Positions 28,195 to 36,954 of a stretch of DNA of 64,000 nucleotides are shown here, in pieces; the first letter of the stretch is position 1; each line of letters opens with the position of its first letter. Made by a program: the position numbers and the translations under genes. Origin of the DNA: Chromatiales bacterium (ex Bugula neritina AB1) (GTDB taxonomy: Bacteria > Pseudomonadota > Gammaproteobacteria > Granulosicoccales > Granulosicoccaceae); NCBI GenBank assembly GCA_001730015.1, contig MDLA01000081.1:1-64000 (forward strand). The letters run 5' to 3'. Below the pieces are notes generated by a model. It was not told where the DNA came from. It was given only the letters and a program-made list of their open reading frames with translations, and did not search any database.

Positions 28195-29397
28195 TCAATT
28201 ACCGAATAAATTCGCTACAAAGCTCAGCACTTCATTTACGCTTTGATCCACCACCGTTGTATGATCAGCACTAGGGTATTCAGTGATGACAGAGTCGGTT
28301 CCATTTACGTTGCGCAGCAGATTATTCAGCGCAGACGTAGACTCAGGAAAAACAACGGAATCAAGCGACCCTTGCACCAACAGAACCGGAACATTAATCA
28401 CCTCGGTTCCGGGTTCATTACTGGCTAGATACTGAGCCACCTCCGGAATATCGATCACGGAGGCTGGAATAATGCTATCTACATTGCCGACTGTGCCCAG
28501 AGGAGCTACAACCAGACTGATCAGATTCTGAGCCAGCTGCTCGACGCATTCGGTTTGCAAATCAGCGAGTAATGCAGCACCAGCCTCCCCGAATACGGTG
28601 GATTGATTAAAACCGGTATCAGTTGCATCAACTCCGGCCGCCACAAGCGCACTGAACAAGAGCTGGCTTATCGCCGCTCTGGATCGCTCGGCCAGGCTGC
28701 GGCCGTTATCGGTCAGCGCTGCGTTCAGCGCTTCACTTTGAGAACGCAGATTGGTCGGCGGCGCAATAGCCACCACGCCTGTAAGCACAAGGTTAGGTAA
28801 CTCCCTGCTATATTCTGCAGCACCGAGTGCAGCGTGCCCGCCCTGCGAATGCCCGACTACCGCGAATTGGCTGGACAAGTCGCGATACTGTTGTACCGCT
28901 GCATCAACCGCATATAGTATAGAACGACCTCCGCTGGCCAGATTCAGGTAGGGATGCGAATCGTCTGTGCCCAGCCCTTCGAAATCCGCCGCAACAACAG
29001 CAAATCCGTTTTGCAGAAATTGATCAAGATAGGCCGCATTGCCGGCAAGGTTATCACTGGAAGAGGGCGCGCAGATATTGGCGACCCCGACAGACTGATG
29101 CCCCCAGGCAACAACCGGAAACCCTCCAGCTGGCGGGGTCCCGGCGGGAATAAGCACAACAGCTTTCTGTTGTGTAACACCACCAGCCACGGAAGGCATG
29201 CGGTAGGTAAGAAGTTCACTTGAAACAGCCGCGCCATCATTGGCGAGCACAAAATTCTCGATCCCGACAACCGGGTTCAATCCACCAAGCGGCCCGTTAC
29301 TGGCAGGAGATGTATCGGCTATTTGCCCGTCGCTGCCACAGGCCGACAACAACACTACTGTTGTCAGAAGCCACAAACGCGCGCTAAGTGCAATCAT
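28195..29397 (-). CDS. Secreted lipoprotein alpha/beta hydrolase (secretory lipase-like)
   Basis: 400 residues. The N-terminus MIALSARLWLLTTVVLLSACGSDGQ is a lipoprotein signal peptide with lipobox LSAC, so the mature protein is tethered to a membrane through its Cys. The nucleophile elbow is VGHSQGGHAALGA near residue 200. NVPVLLVQGSLDSVVFPE gives a likely Asp and YPSADHTTVVD the likely His. The layout resembles secretory lipases that act on triacylglycerols or other esters. It is divergent in function from its neighbours: it ends upstream of the MITE region and starts 10 bases after an aminotransferase stop on the same strand. Confidence 0.87.
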   Translation of the reverse strand: MIALSARLWLLTTVVLLSACGSDGQIADTSPASNGPLGGLNPVVGIENFVLANDGAAVSSELLTYRMPSVAGGVTQQKAVVLIPAGTPPAGGFPVVAWGHQSVGVANICAPSSSDNLAGNAAYLDQFLQNGFAVVAADFEGLGTDDSHPYLNLASGGRSILYAVDAAVQQYRDLSSQFAVVGHSQGGHAALGAAEYSRELPNLVLTGVVAIAPPTNLRSQSEALNAALTDNGRSLAERSRAAISQLLFSALVAAGVDATDTGFNQSTVFGEAGAALLADLQTECVEQLAQNLISLVVAPLGTVGNVDSIIPASVIDIPEVAQYLASNEPGTEVINVPVLLVQGSLDSVVFPESTSALNNLLRNVNGTDSVITEYPSADHTTVVDQSVNEVLSFVANLFGN

Positions 29398-29407
29398 GCA
29401 ATTTACC

Positions 29408-30751
29408 CTAAATTGTTTTTATGACCTGCCGGATCGACTGATCAAGCTTATCCACCAATTCTATACTGTGTGCCTCATTAAAAATATAGGGCGGTGCGAT
29501 CAGCACATGGTCCCCGGAAACACCATCGACGGTTCCCCCCATCGGGTAAACCATCAGCCCGTTCTCAAATGCTGTTTTTTTTACTTTTGCATGCAACTTC
29601 AGCGATGCATCGAACGGCGCTTTTGTGTCTTTGTCCTGTACCAGCTCCACACCTAGAAAAAGACCGCGACCACGCACATCGCCCACGTAGGAAGACTCGC
29701 TAAATCGTTCCGACAACAGATCCAGTAACACGCGGCCCTGGCTGACTACATTGTCCAGCAATTGTCGGGCATCAATCTCCTGCAACACCGCCACCCCTGC
29801 TGCACATGCTGCCGGATGCGCAAGGTAAGTGTGTCCATGTTGAAAAAAGCCGCTGCCACTTTCAATGGCCGCGTAGATTTTGTCACTACACAACATGGCG
29901 CCTACAGGCTGCACCCCTGCCCCCAGGCCTTTGGCGATGCAGAGTATATCGGGCGCTATTTCTTCGTGTTCACAGGCATACAGCCGCCCGGTACGCCCCA
30001 TTCCACACATCACCTCGTCCAGAATCAGCAACACCCCGTACCGGTCACAAATTTCTCGAACTCGTTTAAAGTACGTCGCCGTTGCAGCAACAGCCCCGAG
30101 CGTAGCGCCGACTACCGGTTCCGCAATAAAAGCGGCGACGGTCTCTTCACCCAGCTCGAGTATTTTCTCTTCCAGCTGATCAGCTACACGCAATCCATAG
30201 TCTGACTCGGATTCCCCGGGTTCAGACCAGCGCCAGTAATAACAGGGATCAATATGATGCATAGCATCACTCAACAGAGGCTGAAACTGACGCCGCCGCC
30301 ACTGGTTTCCACCTGCTGACAACGCTCCCAGTGTATTGCCATGATAACTTTGATGGCGGGCAATAATGTTAACTCGTGATGGTTGCTTACATTCCAGAAA
30401 GTACTGCCGCGACAGCTTCAGAGAAGCCTCTACAGCCTCGGAACCGCCGCTCACAAAATAAACCCGATTAAGTGCACCCGGAGCGCGCTCTGTGAGCATT
30501 GAAGCCAGCTGTTCCGCCGGAGCAGAAGTAAAAAAGCTCGTATGAGCGTAAGCTACGTCCTTAAGCTGGTTCACGACAGCGTCAGTTACCACCGTATTCC
30601 CATGACCAAGACAGGAAACCGCCGCTCCTCCACAGCCATCGAGATACTTATTATCTTGCTGATCGGTCAGATAAACACCGTCACCACTTGCAACCATGGG
30701 CGGCAGAATCTGTGAATGTCGAGGGAAAACACTGGATTTTGAATTATTCAT
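29408..30751 (-). CDS. Class III PLP-dependent aminotransferase
   Basis: 447 residues. Typical fold-type I blocks: DGCGGAAVSCLGHGNTVV, FVSGGSEAVEASLKLSRQYF, IARHQSYHGNTLGALS, then LLILDEVMCGMGRTG, with the PLP Lys in ILCIAKGLGAGVQPVGAML. The family includes beta-alanine, taurine-type and omega-amino acid aminotransferases. The Asp of the DEV motif that holds the PLP ring nitrogen is present. Substrate is not assigned. It is followed directly by the lipoprotein lipase gene and is probably transcribed with it. Confidence 0.9.
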   Translation of the reverse strand: MNNSKSSVFPRHSQILPPMVASGDGVYLTDQQDNKYLDGCGGAAVSCLGHGNTVVTDAVVNQLKDVAYAHTSFFTSAPAEQLASMLTERAPGALNRVYFVSGGSEAVEASLKLSRQYFLECKQPSRVNIIARHQSYHGNTLGALSAGGNQWRRRQFQPLLSDAMHHIDPCYYWRWSEPGESESDYGLRVADQLEEKILELGEETVAAFIAEPVVGATLGAVAATATYFKRVREICDRYGVLLILDEVMCGMGRTGRLYACEHEEIAPDILCIAKGLGAGVQPVGAMLCSDKIYAAIESGSGFFQHGHTYLAHPAACAAGVAVLQEIDARQLLDNVVSQGRVLLDLLSERFSESSYVGDVRGRGLFLGVELVQDKDTKAPFDASLKLHAKVKKTAFENGLMVYPMGGTVDGVSGDHVLIAPPYIFNEAHSIELVDKLDQSIRQVIKTI

Positions 30752-30960
30752 CGGGGATCACCTGCTCGGATTCCACTCATCAATGGATGGAATCATTCTT
30801 ATAAATAACGGTCTCTGTCCTTAGTTCACTAAAAAAATATACGGTTTGAGCACCAAATTGGTTAAAAAATGTACTCTAACGATACTGTATCTGTGAACCA
30901 TTGTGTCCATGAAGCGGTACCCTGTTTACACCGCCCATGCAGGACTCTATCTTCGTCCGG

Positions 30961-30980
30961 CGCTACAGGGGTAGCGGTTT
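30961..30980 (+). promoter_or_regulatory. Hairpin with G-rich loop upstream of csrA (candidate CsrA autoregulation or attenuator site)
   Basis: CGCTAC (30961-30966) pairs perfectly with GTAGCG (30971-30976), presenting AGGG in the loop, and a TTTTGTTT run follows. It lies about 40 bases before the csrA ATG, whose ribosome-binding site (AAGGGAC) also contains GGGA. CsrA binds GGA-type sites in hairpin loops and over ribosome-binding sites. Equally it could be a weak terminator. Both readings are inferences. Confidence 0.4.
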
Positions 30981-31015
30981 TGTTTCAGACTGAATAATAA
31001 ATAAGGGACTTTGAC

Positions 31016-31237
31016 ATGTTAATTCTTTCCAGACGCATCGGTGAATCAATTATCATCGGCGACGAAGTAACGGTAACTGTACTTGGAGCTAACGGAAACC
31101 AGATTCGAATCGGAATCGATGCGCCAAAAGAAGTTTCTGTGCACCGAGAAGAAATTTACGACCGAATAGCACGTCAGCAACTCGAAACTAAAAAACCAGC
31201 CTCTGCCAAGCCAAAAATAGCTGTCGTATCGCAATAG
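31016..31237 (+). CDS. csrA: Carbon storage regulator CsrA
   Basis: 73 residues starting [24 protein letters not shown], the diagnostic CsrA N-terminus. R44-type RNA-binding Arg is present in the [13 protein letters not shown] segment. The protein is a small dimeric RNA-binding post-transcriptional regulator that binds GGA motifs in mRNA leaders, often at ribosome-binding sites. The C-terminal tail after RIARQQ ([17 protein letters not shown]) is longer and more basic than in short versions. An AAGGGAC ribosome-binding site precedes the ATG. It appears monocistronic. Confidence 0.96.
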   Translation: MLILSRRIGESIIIGDEVTVTVLGANGNQIRIGIDAPKEVSVHREEIYDRIARQQLETKKPASAKPKIAVVSQ

Positions 31238-31529
31238 TACCCGCTACCTGCCTCACCACGCACGGACTAGATGTAGTTAACCCTGGTAAAAGACACTCAG
31301 CAAACTGATTATTGCAACCGGCGACCAATGTACAGCAAGTTTGCGTAACTCGCTCCTGCCATTTGCACATCTGCTATTTCCAGTCCGCACCGCAACCAGC
31401 GACGAGATCTACGGCAGGCTGCTCTCAACGCAGGATTTGACGGTACCACCCTTGGTTCCGTCTCAAGCTTCTCAACAGCCAGTTTAAATGATACCTTTCC
31501 GGTTAAACCGACCGGAAAGAGTCAAACTC

Positions 31530-32303
31530 ATGCAAACCACACAACTTAACGCTCAACAGCAGCTGAGTCACCAGGATCTGCGCGTCGATCTGGCCGTTGC
31601 ACTGCGATGGGCTGCACGAATGGGCCTGAACGAGGGCGTGGACAACCATTTCTCTATCGCCGTGCCGGATTCATCAGGACAAATCAGCGGAGAGCAGTTT
31701 TTAATCAACCCTTATGGCTGGCACTGGTCGGAAGTAACCGCCTCATCGATGGTGCTTTGCGATGCCGACGGCAACGTACTCGAAGGCGAAAACACCGTCG
31801 AGGACACCGCTTTTTATATTCATAGCCGAATCCATATCAACGTGCCGAGCGCAGCGGTGGTTTTGCACACACATCAACCCTATGTAACAGCGTTAACTTT
31901 ACTTAAAGACAACAAGCTTAAAATGTGCGAGCAAAACGCTCTGGGCTTTCATAATCGCATTGCTTATGACAATGCCTACAACGGCCTGGCACTGGGCAAC
32001 GAGGAAGGCAACCGGCTAGCCGACGCAATGAAGGATAAATCTATTTTGCTCATGGCCGGACACGGCGTCACCGTAACCGGCCCATCGATGCAGGAAACAT
32101 TTAACGATTTATACTATCTGGAACGCGCGGCTATGTTTCAGGTACTTGCACATTCAACAGGAAAAGAGCTGCTGGAAATACCTGACGATGTCATCGAGAA
32201 AACCGCTGCACAACAGCAAAAAGAATTAAAGATTGTTGCTGAACGCCACTTTACAGCGCTCAAAAGGATGCTCGCACAGCAGGAGCCGGATCATTTAAAC
32301 TAG
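31530..32303 (+). CDS. Class II aldolase/adducin domain protein
   Basis: 257 residues from ATG at 31530, which has a GGAAAGAG ribosome-binding sequence at good spacing; an in-frame ATG at 31488 would add 14 residues without one. The start QDLRVDLAVALRWAARMGLNEGVDNHFSIAVP is the typical adducin-like N-terminus. Zinc-type His residues can be seen in VVLHTHQPYVTAL and LLMAGHGVTVTGPS. The family includes fuculose-phosphate aldolase and decarboxylase-like enzymes of sugar and amino-acid catabolism; the substrate here is unknown. The region between csrA and this gene (about 290 bases) shows nothing recognisable besides the short repeat-like TTAACCCTGGT at 31278. Confidence 0.87.
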   Translation: MQTTQLNAQQQLSHQDLRVDLAVALRWAARMGLNEGVDNHFSIAVPDSSGQISGEQFLINPYGWHWSEVTASSMVLCDADGNVLEGENTVEDTAFYIHSRIHINVPSAAVVLHTHQPYVTALTLLKDNKLKMCEQNALGFHNRIAYDNAYNGLALGNEEGNRLADAMKDKSILLMAGHGVTVTGPSMQETFNDLYYLERAAMFQVLAHSTGKELLEIPDDVIEKTAAQQQKELKIVAERHFTALKRMLAQQEPDHLN

Positions 32304-32671
32304 AAAGACCGGTTCACCATTTACACTAACTCTACCGACGATCAGGAAAACAAAGCGCCTGTCTAGCCCGTATTATTCATGGGATGGCGAGGTTATCACG
32401 CAGGCCTTAATTTATTCTCGGCAAGGGTTTTACAGTGGACATTCTTCTCGCGTCGAATACTTACTGATATTTGCAACAGAACAAATTCTCTTTGGACTCA
32501 AAGATCAAGTGAGATCCCGTCAATCCCGTGAATAATGCGAGCTGGACCTGACAAGCAATTCCACCCATAAAGAAACAGCGTTAAGAAAGCCTTCAGAACT
32601 GCAACGGACCGGGCTATTTTGCTTGTGTTAAAAAGCACTATTTCACGTTTGATTTATTGCAGCATTTTAAG
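32304..32671. other. 368-base intergenic region largely filled by a repeat element
   Basis: Repeat family 1 copy B occupies 32363-32545. The remaining sequence is AT-rich and may carry the promoter of the small protein gene downstream. No other feature is supported. Confidence 0.6.
32363..32545 (-). repeat. MITE-like repeat family 1, copy B
   Basis: About 183 bases. The left end CTAGCCCGTATTATTCATGG and the right end CCCGTGAATAATGCGAGCTG are inverted repeats of each other. The interior is the reverse complement of copy A at 38606-38773 and matches it over most of its length (for example TCAGTAAGTATTCGACGCGA in the copy A sense). Orientation is opposite to copy A and the same as copy C. No coding frame. 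Confidence 0.85.
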
Positions 32672-32947
32672 ATGCCAAAGCAACCTCGATCATCATCAGC
32701 TGGAGAGCCGTCTCACCACACTCACCGTCGGCGTCGACGCAAATCACCCCAAAGGAGGTCCCGAAGCAGTACTCGCGAACTCAAGTCGGCAACAAAAACC
32801 GCTCGCACAGTGGCAAAAAATCTATTGATAGTCTGTGTACTGTCATACGGTATCTATAAGCTATCCGTCACTTTACTAACAAACAATAATATCACCGCTG
32901 ACAATTTCATTCAGCAGAAATCGATCGCACAGTCTATAGCAGATTAG
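32672..32947 (+). CDS. Small basic protein with one membrane segment
   Basis: 91 residues from ATG at 32672 (an ATG at 32657 would add five). The N-terminal third is very rich in Arg, Lys and Ser (HHTHRRRRRKSPQRRSR), then a single hydrophobic helix LLIVCVLSYGIYKLSVTLL near residues 52-70, then a short polar tail. I do not recognise the family. The Arg-rich part preceding the helix predicts an N-in orientation. It lies between repeat elements and may be real, since the composition switch from basic to hydrophobic is unlikely by chance, but there is no homology evidence. Confidence 0.45.
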   Translation: MPKQPRSSSAGEPSHHTHRRRRRKSPQRRSRSSTRELKSATKTARTVAKNLLIVCVLSYGIYKLSVTLLTNNNITADNFIQQKSIAQSIAD

Positions 32948-32988
32948 CGCTGCGATATTTCATTATCCACGCCGTCATCACCAACCAA

Positions 32989-33152
32989 CTAGCGCCCGTC
33001 CATAAACCGGGGCGTAGCAAGGGTCGCTCAGGTGCGTGAGATTTCATCTACCACATGTGGGCATTTAGTCATTCTAAATAACTACATGAGGTTAGTGAAA
33101 GATTGCGTGATTGAGTGTTCCACAGTAGCACCTGCTTGAGAATGAGCGCTAA
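32989..33152. repeat. MITE-like repeat family 2, copy 1
   Basis: 164 bases from CTAGCGCCCGTCCATAAACC to ATGAGCGCTAA, ending next to the stop codon of the LacI-type gene. It matches 41178-41342 along its whole length and in the same orientation, including GGTGCGTGAGATTTC, CTACCACATGTGGGC, TTCTAAATAACTACATG and GTGAAAGATTGCGT. The ends are inverted repeats of about 22 bases, the right one worn. Confidence 0.88.
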
Positions 33153-34187
33153 CTAAGACAGGCCACTGGTCGAACCGCGCACCACTAGCTTGGTTTCCAG
33201 CACCTGGCTTTCGAATGGCACAGGTGCATCATGCAGAATGAGTTGCACCAGACTATCTGCTGCCATTTTTCCTATTTGCTGCGCGGGGATTCGCACCGTG
33301 GTAAGCCCCGGATATATTTCCTCCGATCCTGCAAAGTCACCGATACCAACCACAGACAATCTCTCCGGAACCGGTATCGCGCTTTGCATCGCCGCATAGA
33401 GCACTCCGTGCGCTATTACATCGTTACCGCAGACAATAGCTGTCGGGGCGTTGCTTTGCAGCAACTGCACCGCTATAGATTTAGCTGAAGCGACATCATA
33501 CGGACAGTCGATAAGCCGGTGTTCCGGGACGCTGATTCCCGCCTGCGCCATTGCATCCATTGCTCCTTCAAATCGCTCTCGTGCGCGATCATTGTTGTGC
33601 GTATCCGGAAATAGAAACGCTACATCCCGATGCCCGAGATCCAGTAAATGGCGGGTCACTTTGGCTGCGGCCAGCGAATTATCGGCGCCGATAAACGGAA
33701 TACTTGTGCGCTTACCATGACCCCACAACGCAACAACCGGTACGTCGCGCTTTTGCAGTATGTCCAGCAACCCGTCGCGATGATCCTCGCCGACAATAGC
33801 AACACCCTCGATACGCCTCTCCAGTAATGACCGCACAAGCGACACTTCAAGATCGAGATCGTAGTTGTGGCAGGCGATCAGCATAGTGCGATCGTGCTCG
33901 ATCAACCGATTGGCAAACGCCTCTATAAGACCACTGAAAATTGCATTGTTTATCGTCGGTACAATCAATCCCACCGAACCCGAAAACTGGCTGTGCATAG
34001 CACCCGCCATGCGGTCGCGAATATACCCGAGCTCGCGACTGGCGCTTTCTATCGAGGCACGGGTTTCAACCCGAACCATCTCTGGGTTGTTAAAAAAGCG
34101 GGATACTGTCGCAGTCGAAACTCCTGCCCGTCTCGCTACATCGACGATTCCCGGAGCAGACTTGCGAGGACTTTGACGTTGTTTCAT
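33153..34187 (-). CDS. LacI/GalR family transcriptional regulator
   Basis: 344 residues from ATG at 34187 (MKQRQSPRKSAPGIVDVARRAGVS). The frame stays open upstream, but the HTH start fits this ATG. The HTH is GIVDVARRAGVSTATVSRFFNNPEMV, then a periplasmic-binding-like effector domain (SVGLIVPTINNAIFSGLIEAF.. to ..YPGLTTVRIPAQQIGKMAAD). The effector is unknown. It is divergent from the sulfoacetaldehyde dehydrogenase-like gene with 143 bases between starts; a LacI-type palindrome lies between them, so it probably represses that operon and itself. Confidence 0.92.
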   Translation of the reverse strand: MKQRQSPRKSAPGIVDVARRAGVSTATVSRFFNNPEMVRVETRASIESASRELGYIRDRMAGAMHSQFSGSVGLIVPTINNAIFSGLIEAFANRLIEHDRTMLIACHNYDLDLEVSLVRSLLERRIEGVAIVGEDHRDGLLDILQKRDVPVVALWGHGKRTSIPFIGADNSLAAAKVTRHLLDLGHRDVAFLFPDTHNNDRARERFEGAMDAMAQAGISVPEHRLIDCPYDVASAKSIAVQLLQSNAPTAIVCGNDVIAHGVLYAAMQSAIPVPERLSVVGIGDFAGSEEIYPGLTTVRIPAQQIGKMAADSLVQLILHDAPVPFESQVLETKLVVRGSTSGLS

Positions 34188-34230
34188 AACGTCAAAGGTA
34201 GCAAACATGAAGTGCAAATCAAAACAAAAA

Positions 34231-34244
34231 TGAAAACGTTTACA
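34231..34244. promoter_or_regulatory. LacI/GalR-type operator
   Basis: TGAAAACGTTTACA is a near-perfect palindrome centred on CG (core AAACGTTT), the form bound by LacI/GalR regulators. It sits between the divergent LacI-type gene and the aldehyde dehydrogenase gene, 44 bases from the former's ATG and 87 from the latter's. Confidence 0.8.
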
Positions 34245-34330
34245 TTTATCTGTAACCATCCTATCCTACGCTCATTCCTTAACTGCTGTTCCCCCCGCAC
34301 TCAACCCGACAAATGGGAGCCAGAATTATT

Positions 34331-35752
34331 ATGTCTGAAACCAACTCCGGCCCGGGCGACGCGAACGCCGCCGTCGCAAAAATTATCGAGAACGGCCGCC
34401 AGGCCATGAAATCCCTCACCAATGCCGATCAGGCACGTGTTGATGAAGCAGTCACCGCACTGGCGTGGGCCGTATACGAACCCGGTCGCGCCCGTGAACT
34501 GGCTGAACTGGCAGTCACGGACACGGGAATGGGAAATGTTGACAGCAAAATCATCAAAAACACCCGCAAAACTTTTGGTACGCTGCGCGACCTGATCCGC
34601 GCTCAGACTGTCGGCATAATAGAGCGGGATGAAGCTCGCGGTATGGTGAAGTACGCAAAGCCCGTTGGCGTGGTCGGCGCGGTAACGCCTTCGACAAACC
34701 CCGCTGCAACACCGGTTAATAAAGCCATGATGGCGGTAAAAGGCAGAAATGCGGTAATCATTGCCGGATCCCCGGCCGGCTTTCAAACCACACTTAAAAC
34801 TGTCAACTACATGCGTGAGCAGCTGGAAGCTATCGGATTACCAGCCGATTTGGTGCAGATGTTACCGCCGCCGGTAAACAAAGAAATGACGCAGGAACTG
34901 ATGCAGCAGTGCGACCTGGTTGTAGTGACCGGCTCTCAGAACAACGTCAAACGGGCCTATTCCAGCGGCACTCCGGCAATCGGTGTTGGCGCGGGTAATG
35001 TTGCCGTTATGATAGCCAGCAGCGCAGAACTCGACTCAGCTGCTGAGAAAATCTGTGCATCGAAAATCTTTGACAATTCTACGTCGTGTTCTTCCGAGAA
35101 CTCGGTAACCATTGTCGATGAAATCTATGACGATGCTATCACCGCACTGCAACGTGCAGGTGGCTATATGTGTAACGCCGACGAACGCCAGAAAATAATC
35201 GACACCTTATGGGTCAACGGCAATTTGAATCGAAAGGTCATAGCCAAAGACGCGGATATTCTAGCCGACGTTGTCGGGTTGCCTGAAGCGGCAAAAAATG
35301 CAAAATTTTTTATGGTAGAAGAAACCGGGGTCGGCGCTGACTTCCCTCTTTCCAATGAAAAATTATCTCTGGTACTGACGGTCTACCGGGCGGCTGATTA
35401 TAAAGCGGCAAAAGCACGCCTTGGTGAGCTGCTGGAATACGCAGGCATGGGCCACTCGGTAGGCATCCACACCAACAATATTGCCGAAGCTCAAGAGCTT
35501 GCGGAAGACCTGAATGTGGTTCGCGTGCTTGTCAACCAGGCTCACACATTCGGCAATGGCGGCAGCTTCACCAACGGCTTTGAATTTACCCTCAGTATGG
35601 GTTGTGGCTCCTGGGCAGGTAATAGCATAAGCGAGAATCTCAACTACAAGCACTTTATAAATATCACTCATCTGTCAACCGAAATCCCGGAAGACAAACC
35701 CTCAGAACAAGCTATGTTCGGTTCGCACTGGGAAAAATACGGCCGGCAATAG
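34331..35752 (+). CDS. Acylating aldehyde dehydrogenase, sulfoacetaldehyde dehydrogenase (SauS)-like
   Basis: 473 residues from ATG at 34331, preceded by GGGAG at suitable spacing; an ATG at 34313 is less likely. The catalytic Cys is in FDNSTSCSSENSVT, the pattern I associate with CoA-acylating sulfoacetaldehyde dehydrogenases; NAD-binding residues lie in VGVVGAVTPSTNPAATP. The enzyme would interconvert sulfoacetaldehyde and sulfoacetyl-CoA with NAD(P) and CoA. Acetaldehyde or other acylating dehydrogenases of the EutE/PduP class are the alternatives. The genes right after it encode a two-subunit ADP-forming-type CoA ligase, which would join sulfoacetyl-CoA to sulfoacetate. Regulation by the divergent LacI protein is likely. 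Confidence 0.75.
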   Translation: MSETNSGPGDANAAVAKIIENGRQAMKSLTNADQARVDEAVTALAWAVYEPGRARELAELAVTDTGMGNVDSKIIKNTRKTFGTLRDLIRAQTVGIIERDEARGMVKYAKPVGVVGAVTPSTNPAATPVNKAMMAVKGRNAVIIAGSPAGFQTTLKTVNYMREQLEAIGLPADLVQMLPPPVNKEMTQELMQQCDLVVVTGSQNNVKRAYSSGTPAIGVGAGNVAVMIASSAELDSAAEKICASKIFDNSTSCSSENSVTIVDEIYDDAITALQRAGGYMCNADERQKIIDTLWVNGNLNRKVIAKDADILADVVGLPEAAKNAKFFMVEETGVGADFPLSNEKLSLVLTVYRAADYKAAKARLGELLEYAGMGHSVGIHTNNIAEAQELAEDLNVVRVLVNQAHTFGNGGSFTNGFEFTLSMGCGSWAGNSISENLNYKHFINITHLSTEIPEDKPSEQAMFGSHWEKYGRQ

Positions 35753-35808
35753 CAACAACTATCTGCCTCTTTAACTAACAACAGCACGCACACGCGCACA
35801 GGGTCTGC

Positions 35809-36954
35809 ATGAATTTCGAAGAATACGCTGCCAAACCACTTTTAGCCAAAGTGGGAATAGCTATACCGAACGGTCAAATGGCCAACTCTATAGAACAGGC
35901 TACAACAGCTGGAGAAACACTGGGTAAAGTAGTTGTAAAAGCCCAGGTCCCCACCGGCAAACGGGGTAAGGCCGGTGGCATAAAAACTGCGGACAACGCG
36001 CAGGAAACAGCCGCTGCTGCTGAAGCCATTCTAGGAATGACTATTGGAGAATTCGACGTAGAAAAAGTACTGATCGAACAACGTGCACCAATCAAGCAGG
36101 AGTACTACGCTGCAATACTGAACGATGCAGACAGCAAGGGGCCACTGCTGATGTTTTCAGATCAGGGCGGCATGGATATAGAAGACATAGCCCGGACTCA
36201 ACCTGAAAAACTGGTGCAGCATTGCATAGACGTTCGTGATGGTTTGAACCCTGAGGACGCCGAAAAGCTGGTGTCTTCACTGGTTACTCCTGACATTGCT
36301 GCAAGCCTTGGAACACTACTGGCCAAACTCTATCAGGCCTATGCAGACAACGACGCCGAGCTCATGGAAATCAACCCGTTAGCATTGCTTGACGACAACA
36401 GCCTGATGGCACTCGACTGTAAATTTGTGCTCGACGATTCAGCGATCAAGCGCCAGCAGGAACTGGCAGAAACCGGCACCCCTGAAAAACTAACCGGGCG
36501 AGAACTCAGTGCGCAGGATCTCGACCTCAAATATATAGATCTCGATGGCAGCATCGGTCTGTTGGCCAATGGTGCTGGCCTTACCATGACCACAATGGAT
36601 GTCATCACGCACTATGAAGGCAGCCCGGCTAACTTTCTGGAGATTGGCGGAGAAGCCTATACCAAGGCCACTGAAGCGTTGAAACTGATGCTCGGCAATG
36701 AAAAAATAAAAAGCCTGGTAGTAAATTTTTGCGGAGCGTTCGCTCGAACCGACGTCATGACCGAAGGCGTCATAAACGCCTGGGAGGAATTGAAACCGGA
36801 AATTCCCGTATTTTTTTCTATCCATGGCACCGGCTCCGATGAAGCTCGCAGCATGTTGCATGAACGACTGGGCATGACATCATTCGAGACAATGGACGAA
36901 GCCATACAGGCAGCAATCAGCGCTGCGCGCTCTACCAGCGGAGGCACAAACTAA
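35809..36954 (+). CDS. Acyl-CoA synthetase beta subunit, ATP-grasp (SucC-like)
   Basis: 381 residues. The ATP-grasp fold shows VVVKAQVPTGKRGKAGGIK, ELMEINPLALLDDNSLMALDCKFVLDD and GIGLLANGAG-like GSIGLLANGAGLTMTTMD, then the C-terminal FLEIGGEAYTKATEALKLML. The layout is that of succinyl-CoA synthetase beta and malate-CoA ligase beta. The normal TCA sucCD would be elsewhere; here the pair belongs to an aldehyde dehydrogenase operon, so a different acid such as sulfoacetate is the better guess. Overlaps the alpha subunit gene by 1 base. Confidence 0.88.
   Translation: MNFEEYAAKPLLAKVGIAIPNGQMANSIEQATTAGETLGKVVVKAQVPTGKRGKAGGIKTADNAQETAAAAEAILGMTIGEFDVEKVLIEQRAPIKQEYYAAILNDADSKGPLLMFSDQGGMDIEDIARTQPEKLVQHCIDVRDGLNPEDAEKLVSSLVTPDIAASLGTLLAKLYQAYADNDAELMEINPLALLDDNSLMALDCKFVLDDSAIKRQQELAETGTPEKLTGRELSAQDLDLKYIDLDGSIGLLANGAGLTMTTMDVITHYEGSPANFLEIGGEAYTKATEALKLMLGNEKIKSLVVNFCGAFARTDVMTEGVINAWEELKPEIPVFFSIHGTGSDEARSMLHERLGMTSFETMDEAIQAAISAARSTSGGTN

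Noticed and set aside
31276-31292. TTAACCCTGGT near 31278 resembling a family 3 end
   Set aside because: Only 11 bases match and no inverted partner lies nearby, so it may be chance or a very old remnant.
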